From Micromonospora sp. NBC_01740 (GTDB taxonomy: Bacteria > Actinomycetota > Actinomycetes > Mycobacteriales > Micromonosporaceae), in the NCBI RefSeq assembly GCF_035920365.1, contig NZ_CP109150.1:4154001-4218000 (forward strand): a DNA stretch of 64,000 nucleotides, given 5' to 3'. A program made the position numbers and the translations under genes. Every line of letters starts with the position of its first letter. Position 1 is the first letter of the stretch. Below the pieces are notes generated by a model. That model worked only from the letters and a program-made list of their open reading frames with translations. It searched no databases and was not told where the DNA came from. Positions 35,374 to 43,640 of the stretch are shown in pieces.

Positions 35374-36606
35374 TCAGCCCGGCAGGGCCACCTGTGCCGG
35401 GGTCGACCGGTGGGTGGTGGTGCCGTCGCCGAGCTGCCCGAACGAGTTGTCGCCCCAGCACCACAGGCTGCCGTCGGCGCGCATCGTGCAGGCGTGGTAG
35501 GAGGCGGCGAGACTGTCCGTCCAGGTGGTGGCGGCACCGACCCGGGTCGGGGTCGACCGGTGGGTGGTGGTGCCGTCGCCGAGCTGCCCGGACGCGTTGT
35601 TGCCCCAGCACCACAGGCTGCCGTCGGTGCGCGTCGCGCACGACGAGTCGATGCTCGTCTCGACCCTCGCCCAGGTGGTGCCGGTGCCGACCTGCAGTGG
35701 GGTGGTCTGGAAGCCGAGGCCCCCGCCCACCTGGCCGTACCCGTTCTCGCCCCAGCACCACAGCGTCCCGTCGGCGCGGACCGCGCAGGTGTGTACGTAC
35801 CCGGCCGTCACGCCGGTCCACGTGGTCGCGGTGCCCACCTGCGTCGGCGTCGCCCGGTAGTCCCGGATGCCGAGACCGAGCTGCCCGTCCGAACTGCTGC
35901 CCCAGCACCACAGGGTCCCGTCGGTGCGGGTGGCGCAGGTGTGCGCGTACCCGGTCGTGACGCTCGCCCAGGTGGTCGCCGTGCCGACCTGCACCGGGGC
36001 GGTCGCCTGATAGGGGGTCACGCCGGTGCCGAGCTGCCCGTGGCGGTTCTGGCCCCAGCACCACAGGGTGCCGGTGGTCTGGACGGCGCAGGTGTGGTTG
36101 GTGGCGGTGCTGACGCTGGCCCAGGTGGTGCCGTCGCCGATCCGTACGGGGCTGCTCCGTTTCGTGGTCGTCCCGTCGCCGAGCTGCCCGTTGTTGTTGC
36201 TGCCCCAGCACCACAGCGTTCCCTCCGTGCGTACCGCACAGGTGGTGCTGATGCTGGCGTCGATGCGCGCCCAGGTGGTGGCGTCGCCGATCCGGACCGG
36301 AGTGGTTCGGTCCGTGCTGGTCCCGTCGCCCAGTTGGCCGTAGAAGTTGTTGCCCCAGCACCAGAGTGCACCGTCGGTGCGGATCACGCAGGTGTGCAGA
36401 TTGCCCGCGGCGACCCGGGACACCGGCCCGGCGGCGACCGAGGCGTTCGGCGTGCCCCGCTCGGCAGAGCTGACGCCCGCCGTGGCTGCGCCCGCCGTGA
36501 CTCCGATGGCCAGCGCGGTGATCCCGACAGCGGCCGCTGCCGCGACGGCGGCTCGGGCTGCCCGCCTCCACCGCGTCCGTAGCCGCCCCACCCGATTCTC
36601 GTTCAT
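35374..36606 (-). CDS. Exported RCC1-repeat beta-propeller protein
   Basis: A 410-residue protein with a twin-Arg-like, Ala-rich signal segment (RRAARAAVAAAAAVGITALA) and seven RCC1-type repeats of about 45-50 residues. Each repeat has the pattern HTCxxRxDGxLWCWG followed by GQLGDGTTTxRxTPxxV. Every blade contributes two cysteines, so disulfide links within blades are likely. It should form a single seven-bladed propeller outside the cell. The ligand is unknown. GGGAGAG lies before the ATG. Nearly identical repeat DNA makes this gene prone to copy-number change and to assembly error. Confidence 0.9.
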   Translation of the reverse strand: MNENRVGRLRTRWRRAARAAVAAAAAVGITALAIGVTAGAATAGVSSAERGTPNASVAAGPVSRVAAGNLHTCVIRTDGALWCWGNNFYGQLGDGTSTDRTTPVRIGDATTWARIDASISTTCAVRTEGTLWCWGSNNNGQLGDGTTTKRSSPVRIGDGTTWASVSTATNHTCAVQTTGTLWCWGQNRHGQLGTGVTPYQATAPVQVGTATTWASVTTGYAHTCATRTDGTLWCWGSSSDGQLGLGIRDYRATPTQVGTATTWTGVTAGYVHTCAVRADGTLWCWGENGYGQVGGGLGFQTTPLQVGTGTTWARVETSIDSSCATRTDGSLWCWGNNASGQLGDGTTTHRSTPTRVGAATTWTDSLAASYHACTMRADGSLWCWGDNSFGQLGDGTTTHRSTPAQVALPG

Positions 36607-36971
36607 GATCTGCTCTCCCTGGACATCGTCGGTTCCGTACGGTGGAGGCGGCGTTGCCCCGACAGGTCGCCAGCGACCTTCACATCGATGAAACTCTACA
36701 TTGATATACGTCAGTCAACTCGCTCGGGCTTCGCCGACCGGCCGCTTCCTGGCGGCCCGGCGCCCTGGTGGGGTGGCGGCCGAGGACGTCGCGTGGGTGC
36801 CGGAGTCGGGCGAGCGGATCATCGGTCCCCCCTGGCTGGCCTGACGTCGGGCCGGCAACCGCGAGCCGGCCAAGCTGGCGGGAGCAGGTCGTCCCACCAT
36901 CTGCTCGGTGTTCGACGGCGCCCGCCAGGCCGACCTCCGGACCACTGCGTCGACGACGCAGTCCCGATGAC
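36607..36971. other. Intergenic region upstream of the RCC1 gene
   Basis: The half nearest the RCC1 gene is AT-rich and contains, reading leftwards, TTGACT and then TATATCAATGTAGAGT, which probably includes its promoter, although the spacing of the boxes is not ideal. The rest shows no supported gene. Confidence 0.4.
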
Positions 36972-37481
36972 CTAGCGGGATGCCTCCGACCGCGCGGCGC
37001 GGCGGATGTCGAGCAGGTGGTGTTCGCCCTCGTGGATGGTGTGTCGGCCGAGCCACAACAGCGTGCGGGCCTGCGGTCGCGGCCACGGGTAGACCCCGGT
37101 GCGGGCGAGTTCCGCAGGACCGAGCACGCCGAACCGGGCGGCCAGGTCGTCGGCGGCCGCGCCCAGCGCCGCCAGCACGGTCGCGGGATCCTGCTCGTTG
37201 TACGCCGCCGCCACGGCGCGCTCGTCGCGTCCCATCGGGGCGAACTCCGGCTCCTCGACGCGCAGCGCCAGCGCGAGGCGTTCGGCCTGCACGCCGAGCA
37301 CGTCGCGGACGTGGCAGGCGTACTCCAGCGGCGACCACACCCCCTCGGCCGGTCGCCGGCGCACCTGCCGCACCTCGGCGAGGGCGGCTGAGTATCGCCC
37401 GCCGAGCGTGCGCAGGAACGGCGGCAGTTCGTCGGCGGAGACGCCGGCATAGTCGAAGCCGCACTCGTCGCACCGGTCCAC
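36972..37481 (-). CDS. DinB-family protein (mycothiol-dependent transferase-like)
   Basis: A 169-residue four-helix-bundle protein. The family's metal ligands are seen as a His in the CHVRDV segment and two His in the C-terminal GRHTIHEGEHHLLDI. An extra CDECGF pair near the N-terminus may bind zinc. Actinobacterial members often act as mycothiol- or bacillithiol-type S-transferases or as maleylpyruvate-isomerase-like proteins, so a thiol-conjugation role is likely but the substrate is not known. It is a single gene with no obvious operon partner. Confidence 0.8.
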   Translation of the reverse strand: MDRCDECGFDYAGVSADELPPFLRTLGGRYSAALAEVRQVRRRPAEGVWSPLEYACHVRDVLGVQAERLALALRVEEPEFAPMGRDERAVAAAYNEQDPATVLAALGAAADDLAARFGVLGPAELARTGVYPWPRPQARTLLWLGRHTIHEGEHHLLDIRRAARSEASR

Positions 37482-37728
37482 AGACCGAGACTAGCGGCGT
37501 TGCCGTCCGCCGTCACGCCCCCACGGGCGCCACGCGGCGGTCGGGTAGGGGCCCGCCCGGAAACGTGGCGCCAGCGCCGCCGGCAGCCGCCACAGTCCGG
37601 GCTCACCCGGTCGGGCGGTCGGTCCGGCGGTCCGCCCGGGACGGCGGGGAGGGCACGGTACGGCCGGCGCGGAACGGCCCACTGCACAGGTCCCTCGGCG
37701 TACCCGCGATCCGGCGCTGCCCGGCCCG

Positions 37729-37884
37729 TCCACCCGGTTCTGCACCACCGCCCAGGCCACCTGCGAGCCGGCCGGCGCGTTCGGCAGCGACCAGCTCTAC
37801 GGCGACGCCGGCAACGACGGCGTCTGGGGTCAGGACGGCGACGACGCCATCCGAGGCGACGACGGCGACGACGACCTCTTTTGA
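37729..37884 (+). pseudogene. Fragment of an RTX (haemolysin-type) calcium-binding repeat protein
   Basis: The last part of a plus-strand frame reads FCTTAQATCEPAGAFGSDQL, followed by three nonapeptide-like repeats (YGDAGNDGV, WGQDGDDAI, RGDDGDDDL), then a stop. These are glycine- and aspartate-rich RTX calcium-binding repeats. The frame has no start codon, signal peptide or upstream domain before the stop at 37546, so it is the broken C-terminal end of a larger gene. The remaining DNA from 37482 to 38060 shows nothing else. Confidence 0.65.
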
Positions 37885-38060
37885 GCACCAGGTGGCCCAT
37901 GGGCTCGGCGGGGGGTGGCTGGTCGTTGGGCAAGATCGCCATCTCGCTCTGGCGCCAACCCGTGCCACCTGGTCATGACCGGCATCATGTTTCAGGTACC
38001 AGCCGCCCGACAGATCCAATACTCTGCGTCACCGTCTTGTGACCCCTTGCATTGCCCTTG

Positions 38061-38096
38061 GTTGATCGTTAGGTTCGTTGACAACCATCGATCAAC
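38061..38096 (+). promoter_or_regulatory. Inverted repeat just before the protease ribosome binding site
   Basis: GTTGATCG and CGATCAAC are perfect eight-base arms around a 20-base centre that itself contains GGTT and AACC. The right arm ends one base before the GGAGG that serves the metalloprotease gene. A bound repressor, or a hairpin in the transcript, could block translation or transcription. Confidence 0.5.
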
Positions 38097-38106
38097 TGGA
38101 GGATGG

Positions 38107-38643
38107 ATGTCAGGGAACGGGCTTCGATCGGCGCGGTTGGCCGCCCTTGTGGCGGCCTCGATGCTGGCTGCCACGGGGGGATTCGCATCAGCGGCGGCGG
38201 CCGATGTGGGGCCATTGGATCACTGCACGTCGGTCGATGGCGGGGAGCTGGTCTACGACGACCTCACCAAGTACAACAACTCGTTGTCGCACGCGGTGAA
38301 TCAGTGGAACTCGCTGAACCCGATCAACGTCAAAGCTGATACGGCTTCGACCTACGCGGACGTCGACGTGTCCGACTACACCTCTTCGAGCGACAGTCGG
38401 GCGGGCTGGTTCGACTGCAGCACGGGCGCGGACGACATCAAACTGAACACGCACCACATGGACGGCTACAACGAGTCGCAGAAGCACGCCGTCATGACCC
38501 ACGAGTTCGGGCATTCCCTCAAGCTCGGCCACGGGCCGGAGATCGCGGTGATGGACTCGTGCCCGGCCTGTTACAACCCGAACATGAGCAACAACCTGCA
38601 GTCGTGGGACATCAGCTCGTATCACAGCGTATGGGGGTACTGA
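38107..38643 (+). CDS. Small secreted zinc metalloprotease, matrixin/metzincin-like
   Basis: A 178-residue protein with a signal peptide (MSGNGLRSARLAALVAASML, cleavage near residue 32) and a zinc-binding motif HEFGHSLKLGH at residues 132-142, followed by a Met-turn-like VMD at 149. This is the layout of a minimal matrixin (M10A-like) domain. The Gly that usually follows the second His in metzincins (HxxG) is Lys139 here. GGAGG lies four bases before the ATG. The coding sequence is less GC-rich than its surroundings, which suggests recent transfer. The next gene starts two bases after its stop and may encode a partner. Confidence 0.85.
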   Translation: MSGNGLRSARLAALVAASMLAATGGFASAAAADVGPLDHCTSVDGGELVYDDLTKYNNSLSHAVNQWNSLNPINVKADTASTYADVDVSDYTSSSDSRAGWFDCSTGADDIKLNTHHMDGYNESQKHAVMTHEFGHSLKLGHGPEIAVMDSCPACYNPNMSNNLQSWDISSYHSVWGY

Positions 38644-38645
38644 TC

Positions 38646-39191
38646 ATGAACCGCCGCCTTGTTCGACCGCTGGTCGCAGGCGCCGCCGCTGTCGCGGTGG
38701 CCTCTGGCGGGTGGTTGGCCTATGACTCGCTGCGCGCGGGTGAAACGCACTCGGTGCACGCGTCCTACGCGTTCGACGTGAAGGATGAGACGAAGGTGGC
38801 GGGGTTCGCCGACTACGTCGTCGTCGCGACGGTGGACCGTATCGCCGAGGTGCAGGAGCGCGATGGCACGCCCTACACCGTCTTCGAGGTGACCGTGGAC
38901 AAGACCCTCAAGGGCGATCCGGTCAAGACGCTGCGGGTGGTCCAGCTGGGTGGAACCCTCGGTAAGGACACCTGGCGGGTGGAGGGTGAGCCCCTGCTGC
39001 GGCCCGGCACGACCTACGTGCTGGCGGCGAAGACGGAGCAGGGGCGTGGGACGCACCAGCTGGTGGGCGGGGCGGACTTCCCGGCCGTTGACCGGGCCGC
39101 AGCCCGTGCCGGGGGGTCGGCCCCGGTGGCCGAGTGGGAGACCAGCGTCGACCGCCAGCGGTGGCCCGACGAACTCCCCAAGAGTTCCTGA
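38646..39191 (+). CDS. Exported or anchored protein, TIMP/NTR-like fold suspected
   Basis: A 181-residue protein with an N-terminal hydrophobic anchor or signal (LVAGAAAVAVASGGWLAY). The outside domain reads FADYVVVATVDRIAEVQ, then YTVFEVTVDKTLKGDPVKTL and LLRPGTTYVLAAKT. This order (ADxVVxxxV, Y-xxF-V, LKG, G-xxY-V) is what one sees in bacterial NTR/TIMP-like OB-fold domains, though the disulfide cysteines of animal TIMPs are missing. It starts two bases after the stop of the metalloprotease gene, so translation is coupled. I suggest, but cannot show, that it controls or stabilises that protease. It could simply be a conserved exported protein of unknown role. Confidence 0.7.
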   Translation: MNRRLVRPLVAGAAAVAVASGGWLAYDSLRAGETHSVHASYAFDVKDETKVAGFADYVVVATVDRIAEVQERDGTPYTVFEVTVDKTLKGDPVKTLRVVQLGGTLGKDTWRVEGEPLLRPGTTYVLAAKTEQGRGTHQLVGGADFPAVDRAAARAGGSAPVAEWETSVDRQRWPDELPKSS

Positions 39192-39212
39192 CCGCCGTCC
39201 TTCGGCCGGGCC

Positions 39213-39254
39213 CATTTGGCCTGCCGCCCCGGTCCCGGAGCGGCAGGCCAAATG
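39213..39254 (+). terminator. Terminator hairpin after the protease operon
   Basis: A perfect 14-base inverted repeat (CATTTGGCCTGCCG and CGGCAGGCCAAATG) with a 14-base loop lies 21 bases after the stop of the second gene. No T-run follows. Confidence 0.75.
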
Positions 39255-39308
39255 CTGTCCTGGCGAGGAGTTCTCCGGCAAGCGGTGCGCCGGGTGTTCG
39301 CTTCGTAG

Positions 39309-39428
39309 AGCCAGGAGGCGTTCATGGCGGGCCACGTCGAGGCGTTCCGGGTGCTGGGTGGGGTGCCGAACCGGCACATCCGCTACGACGGTGGGGGGCG
39401 TTCCCAACTGTCGAAGATCGGTTGTTGA
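39309..39428 (+). pseudogene. Remnant of an IS21-family transposase
   Basis: The frame reads SQEAFMAGHVEAFRVLGGVP, then NRHIRYD, which matches the part of IstA-type transposases before the conserved RYDN. An in-frame TAG lies directly upstream and the frame ends after only 40 residues. Both ends of the gene are missing. The following 160 bp up to the AraC gene are less GC-rich and hold no gene, perhaps more debris of the same element. Confidence 0.5.
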
Positions 39429-39591
39429 CAATGCTGTCCCACGAGTGTGAGAGGCGTTTGAACCTCGTTACTTGCGGCGTACGCCTCGGTTTATTGAGGT
39501 CTCGTTTCCATGCTCGGCGGCGTTGGTCCCCGGGACGGCGGAAATTCCTCGGGGGACTGTGCTCAGATGGGCAGAAGTCGAAACTGCTGGG

Positions 39592-40614
39592 TCAACCAGT
39601 CGCCGCACTCGTCGACGAGTAGGCGGTCGAGACACTTCCCGTCTGCTGGCTGGGGGCGGGGAGTGTCCGTCGTGCCGCTCCGGGTGGAGAGCCCACCACA
39701 CGCTTGAACGCTCGGGCGAACGCGGCCTCGGAGCGGTAGCCGAAGCGGTTGGCGAGTTCGGCCACGGTGGCGCCCTCGTCGCGTAGCGCCGTCGCGGCCA
39801 GGTGCATCCGCCAGCGGGTCACGTAGCTCATCGCGGGTTCGCCGACCAGTTCGGTGAAGCGTGCGGCGAAGGCTGAGCGCGACATCGGGATCTGGTCGGC
39901 GAGCGAGGCGACGGTCCAGTTCCGGCCGGGTTCACGGTGGATGAGGGAGATCGCGCGGCCGATCAGTGGGTCTCGCAGGGCCCCGAGCCAGCCGGACCGG
40001 GCGGCCGGGTCGTTCTCCAGCCACGCGCGTAGCGCCTGCACGACGAGCACGTCGGAGAGGCGGGTGATCACCGTCTCGCCGCCGGGGCGCAGCCCGTCGG
40101 CCTCGACCGCCATCAGTCGCAGGGTGGACTGGATCCAGTCGAGCCGGGCGGGGTCCGTCGCCGGGTCGAGGACGAGGATCTGTGGCAGCAGGGCCAGCAG
40201 CCTTCCTGCCGCCGGGTGGTCGGAGCGTACGGCTCCGCAGACCATGTCGATGCGCTCGCCGCCGCCGCCGTGGCGGAGGATCTCGTAGCGCTCGCCGAGC
40301 TGTTCGCGCTCCAGCTCGAAGATGCTCGGTGTCGGCGCGTCGGGTTCGCTGCGCAGCCGGTGGCCCTGGCCGTGCGGGACGAGGGCCAGTTCGCTCCCGG
40401 TGAGGCGGCGCGGCTGTGCCCCTGGCGCGTCGAGCCAGCAGCTCCCACGCGTGATGACGTGGAACCAGAGGTGGTCCTTGAGTGGCGGAAGCTCGAGCCC
40501 GAACGGGGCGGTGAACTCCGAACGGCAGTAGAACGCACCCCGCAGCTCGAGGAAGTGCAGCGCCTCGCCGAGCGGGTCGGCGGCCGAGGGCCAGGGGGCA
40601 CGTTCGTCGGGCAT
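39592..40614 (-). CDS. AraC-family transcriptional regulator (cupin N-terminus)
   Basis: A 340-residue regulator. The N-terminal half is a cupin-like sensing domain (LELRGAFYCRSEFTAPFG, LVPHGQGHRL). The C-terminal 100 residues hold two helix-turn-helix motifs (LADQIPMSRSAFAARFTELV and VAELANRFGYRSEAAFARAF). The ATG at MPDERAPW is chosen because the frame upstream overlaps the divergent promoter region. The gene diverges from an NmrA-type oxidoreductase gene, a very common arrangement in which the regulator controls its neighbour in response to a small organic or redox signal. Confidence 0.92.
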   Translation of the reverse strand: MPDERAPWPSAADPLGEALHFLELRGAFYCRSEFTAPFGLELPPLKDHLWFHVITRGSCWLDAPGAQPRRLTGSELALVPHGQGHRLRSEPDAPTPSIFELEREQLGERYEILRHGGGGERIDMVCGAVRSDHPAAGRLLALLPQILVLDPATDPARLDWIQSTLRLMAVEADGLRPGGETVITRLSDVLVVQALRAWLENDPAARSGWLGALRDPLIGRAISLIHREPGRNWTVASLADQIPMSRSAFAARFTELVGEPAMSYVTRWRMHLAATALRDEGATVAELANRFGYRSEAAFARAFKRVVGSPPGAARRTLPAPSQQTGSVSTAYSSTSAATG

Positions 40615-40760
40615 GCCGCAAGTGTGCCAGGAGCAACGCACCGACGATCCAGACCGGCTGGACGAAAGAGCATGTAATGCGGACAGGAAGTCATAGTCAG
40701 TCCCTGAAGCCCGGCGGATGCTGGACGCATGGCAAGACATGCCGACTGAGGGGGACTGAC

Positions 40761-41633
40761 ATGATCGCCGTGATGGGGGCGACCGGGAACACCGGTCGCA
40801 AGGTCACCGAACTGCTGCTCGAAGCCGGCGAGGAGGTCCGGGCGCTCGGCCGCTCGCCGGAGCGGCTCGCCGAGCTGGCCGCGCTGGGGGCCGCGACGGC
40901 CGTCGGTGACGCCCGCGATGCCGACCACCTGGCGAGCGCCTTCGCCGGCGCCGACGCGGTCTACACGCTCACCGCGTTCGACCCGACCCTGCCCGACTAC
41001 CACGCCGACCAGGACCGACGCGGGGAGGCCATCGTCTCGGCGATCCGGAGGAGCGGGGTACGCCACGTGGTCGCGCTCAGCTCGATCGGCGCGGAGCTGG
41101 CGGACGGTAACGGATTCATCGCCAGTCTGCACCGGCAGGAGCAGCGACTGCGGACGCTCGACGGTGTCGACGTCCTGCTCCTGCGTCCCGGTGCCTTCTT
41201 CGAGGGCTTCCACTCGGCGCTGGAGACGATCCGCCATGAGGGAGTCGTCGCCGACTCCGTCACGCCCCACGCGAAGGTACCGATGATCGCCACGGCCGAC
41301 GTCGCGGTGGCCGCCGCCGGGGCGCTGCGCGAGCGGAACTGGAGCGGCGTGGTCGTCCGCGAGCTGATCGGCCCCCGCGACCTCACGTACGCAGAGGTGG
41401 CGACCGCGATCGGTACGGCGATCGGCCGCCCGGACCTTCGGTACGTCCAGCTGTCCGACGAGGAGATGGCGGCGATCCTCACCGGGACCGCCGGGTTCTC
41501 GCCCGACTTCGCCGCCCTGCTCGTCGAGTTCAACCAGGCGCTCAGCGCCGGTCGACTGCGTCCGATCGAAGGCCGCAACGAGGGCAACACGACTCCGACC
41601 TGGTTCGAGGAGTTCGCCGCCACGCTGCGGTAG
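40761..41633 (+). CDS. NmrA-like NAD(P)-binding oxidoreductase
   Basis: A 290-residue protein of the atypical short-chain dehydrogenase class. It has an N-terminal nucleotide-binding motif GATGNTG and a C-terminal substrate region. Members are NAD(P)H:quinone reductase-like or redox-sensing proteins. GAGGGGG lies before the ATG. It diverges from the AraC regulator gene that probably controls it. The active-site Tyr-Lys pair of classical SDRs was not seen, as is usual for NmrA-type proteins. Confidence 0.9.
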   Translation: MIAVMGATGNTGRKVTELLLEAGEEVRALGRSPERLAELAALGAATAVGDARDADHLASAFAGADAVYTLTAFDPTLPDYHADQDRRGEAIVSAIRRSGVRHVVALSSIGAELADGNGFIASLHRQEQRLRTLDGVDVLLLRPGAFFEGFHSALETIRHEGVVADSVTPHAKVPMIATADVAVAAAGALRERNWSGVVVRELIGPRDLTYAEVATAIGTAIGRPDLRYVQLSDEEMAAILTGTAGFSPDFAALLVEFNQALSAGRLRPIEGRNEGNTTPTWFEEFAATLR

Positions 41634-41792
41634 CGGTGGCGGCTGAAGGGCGCGTCGCCGGCGCCCTCGGCCGCCCCGCGCTTCCCGCTGCGGCTGCGGG
41701 CACCGTCGCGGCGGTCACGCCACGCGACGCCGGGTGGTGCGAGTCTGGAGGTGGTCGCCGTCGCCGAAGGTGGCGCCGCAGCGGAGGGTGCG

Positions 41793-42584
41793 ATGGCCGA
41801 GCCACCGACCGGGGCCCCGTCGGGCAGCGCACAGGCGCACGGGCGGCGCGCCAACCGGCGAAGCTACCACGACGGTGTGCAGGTCAACGGGTACGTCGAC
41901 GACCCGTACCACCGGGTCCGCCGGGCGGTCGCGGCCCGGTTGATGGTCGACGACATCCGTGGGGGAGAGCCGGTGCTCGAGTTGGGCTGTGGTCCGTGCA
42001 GCACGGTCGACCCGGCGGAGCTGCCCGTGCCGCTCGTGGTGGCGGACATGGCCGAGGCCGCGCTGGGTGCGGCCCGCCGGGCCGCCGCCGGTCGGGCGCT
42101 GCCGGTCTGCCTGGACGCCACCTGCGCTCTGCCGTTCCGCACCGGCAGCTTCTCCGGGCTGCTGACCGGTGAGTTGATCGAGCACGTCTACGACCCGGTG
42201 GCGTTGCTGCGGGAGTGTCACCGGGTCCTCGCCCCGGGTGGGCTGCTGGTGCTCACCACGCCGAACCTGGCGACCGTCCAGGACCGGCTGGCGTTCCTCG
42301 CCGGCCGCGCACCCCGCCAGGTGGACCCGCTGCACCCCTACCTCTGGTTGCACATTCGTCCGTTCACCGCGTCGCTGCTGCGGCGGGTGCTGCGGCGGGC
42401 CGGGTTCGCACCGCTGGCGCTGCGGTCCAACCACGTCGGGTGGCGGCTGCCCGGCGGACGCTGGGTCACCTCCCGGCTGCTCGCCCGGCTCGCGCCGGGG
42501 CTCGGCGGCTCGCTGATCTGCGCCGCCCGGCGGCTGGACGGACCACCTTCGCCGCAGGGCGCGGGACTCGGGAGCAGTGCGTGA
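41793..42584 (+). CDS. SAM-dependent class I methyltransferase
   Basis: A 263-residue protein with the Rossmann motif I VLELGCGPCSTV, motif II LVVADMAEAALGAARR, and the post-motif segment HRVLAPGGLLVLTTPN typical of Methyltransf_11 enzymes. The C-terminal half has a Pro/Arg-rich insertion and a helix-rich end. GGAGGG lies before the ATG, which is preferred to a GTG 42 bases upstream. The substrate is unknown; the C-terminal region (HIRPFTASLLRRVLRRAGF) resembles glycan- or lipid-linked methyltransferases only loosely. It lies 54 bp before the membrane-protein operon and might belong to it. Confidence 0.85.
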   Translation: MAEPPTGAPSGSAQAHGRRANRRSYHDGVQVNGYVDDPYHRVRRAVAARLMVDDIRGGEPVLELGCGPCSTVDPAELPVPLVVADMAEAALGAARRAAAGRALPVCLDATCALPFRTGSFSGLLTGELIEHVYDPVALLRECHRVLAPGGLLVLTTPNLATVQDRLAFLAGRAPRQVDPLHPYLWLHIRPFTASLLRRVLRRAGFAPLALRSNHVGWRLPGGRWVTSRLLARLAPGLGGSLICAARRLDGPPSPQGAGLGSSA

Positions 42585-42638
42585 TCAGCCATTGACATAG
42601 GGCTATCATGAGGGCTCCGTCGTCGACCGGGAGATGTC

Positions 42639-43640
42639 ATGGCCGGCCTTCTCACCTGGGTCGTCAGGAATCTCGACGCGTTCATCGGGCTGCTCCTGGC
42701 ACTGACCGTCGCGACCCTCGGGCTCAACAACGGCGTCAGCCAGGACGTGGTGAACAGCGCAATCCTGCTCGTGCTCGGCCTGCTCGCCCAGGCGCTGCTG
42801 CGCGACCGGCTGCGCCGGGAGACCGCCGAGCGCGAGGTGCGGCAGGTCATCCGGGACACCCGGGACCGGCTCGCGGAGCTGGTGCCGCAGATGGGCGAGA
42901 TAACCGGTCCGGAGGGGGCGCTGAACCGGGCCCGGGAGGCGATCGACAGCATCTCCATGGTCCGCGTCCTGCACGGCAGCGAGGTCGGGCAGGCCCTGGC
43001 CGAGGCCCGTCGGCACACCGACCGGTGGAACTTCAAGGGCGGCACCGGCACCTACACCCGGGCGGTCACCCTGCCCGACTGCCTGGAGCACGCTCGTCGG
43101 CGTAACGCCACCCTGCACTTCGCCATCGAGATCATCGACCCGACCGACGAGGAGGTCTGCGAGCGGTACGCACGGTTCCGGCGCAGCCTCGCCCCCGACG
43201 AGCCAGGCGAGCGGTGGACCGTCGACCGCACCCGCAAGGAGTCCTACGCCACCGTGCTGGCCGCCTGTTGGCACCGGCAGCGCTCCGGGCTGCTCACCAT
43301 CGACGTCCGGGTCTCCGCGCAGATGACCACCTTCCGCTACGACCTCTCCTCGAGCTGCGTCATCGTGACCCAGGAGAATCCGCAGACCCCGGCTCTGCGG
43401 ATCGACCGCGGGGAGCTCTACTACAACCGCTACAACATCGAGTTGCAGTACAGCCGTGAACAGAGCCGGCGGGTGCCGATCGAGGCTGCCGGGCAGGTCA
43501 GGCTCGACGACGAGCCCTCCGTGGAGCAGGTTCGCCGCCTGTTCACCGCGCTCGGGCTGCCACTGCCCCGGTCCTTCGGCGACCGCGAGGTCGCCGACAT
43601 CGTGGGCCGGGCCATCCAGGCGAGGAACCCGTACGCATGA
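42639..43640 (+). CDS. Membrane-anchored protein of unknown function, first gene of a three-gene unit
   Basis: A 333-residue protein. Residues 5-55 hold two hydrophobic helices (FIGLLLALTVATLGL, VVNSAILLVLGLLAQALL). A coiled-coil-like basic stretch follows (RDRLRRETAEREVRQVIRD). The remaining 230 residues form a soluble domain with SMVRVLHGSEVGQALAEARR and DRWNFKGGTGTYTRAVTLP. The domain has some look of a phospholipase-D-like fold but no HKD motif was found, so activity is unlikely. A helix pair plus coiled coil plus soluble domain is typical of membrane-tethered sensors. It overlaps the next gene by four bases (ATGA). Confidence 0.7.
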   Translation: MAGLLTWVVRNLDAFIGLLLALTVATLGLNNGVSQDVVNSAILLVLGLLAQALLRDRLRRETAEREVRQVIRDTRDRLAELVPQMGEITGPEGALNRAREAIDSISMVRVLHGSEVGQALAEARRHTDRWNFKGGTGTYTRAVTLPDCLEHARRRNATLHFAIEIIDPTDEEVCERYARFRRSLAPDEPGERWTVDRTRKESYATVLAACWHRQRSGLLTIDVRVSAQMTTFRYDLSSSCVIVTQENPQTPALRIDRGELYYNRYNIELQYSREQSRRVPIEAAGQVRLDDEPSVEQVRRLFTALGLPLPRSFGDREVADIVGRAIQARNPYA

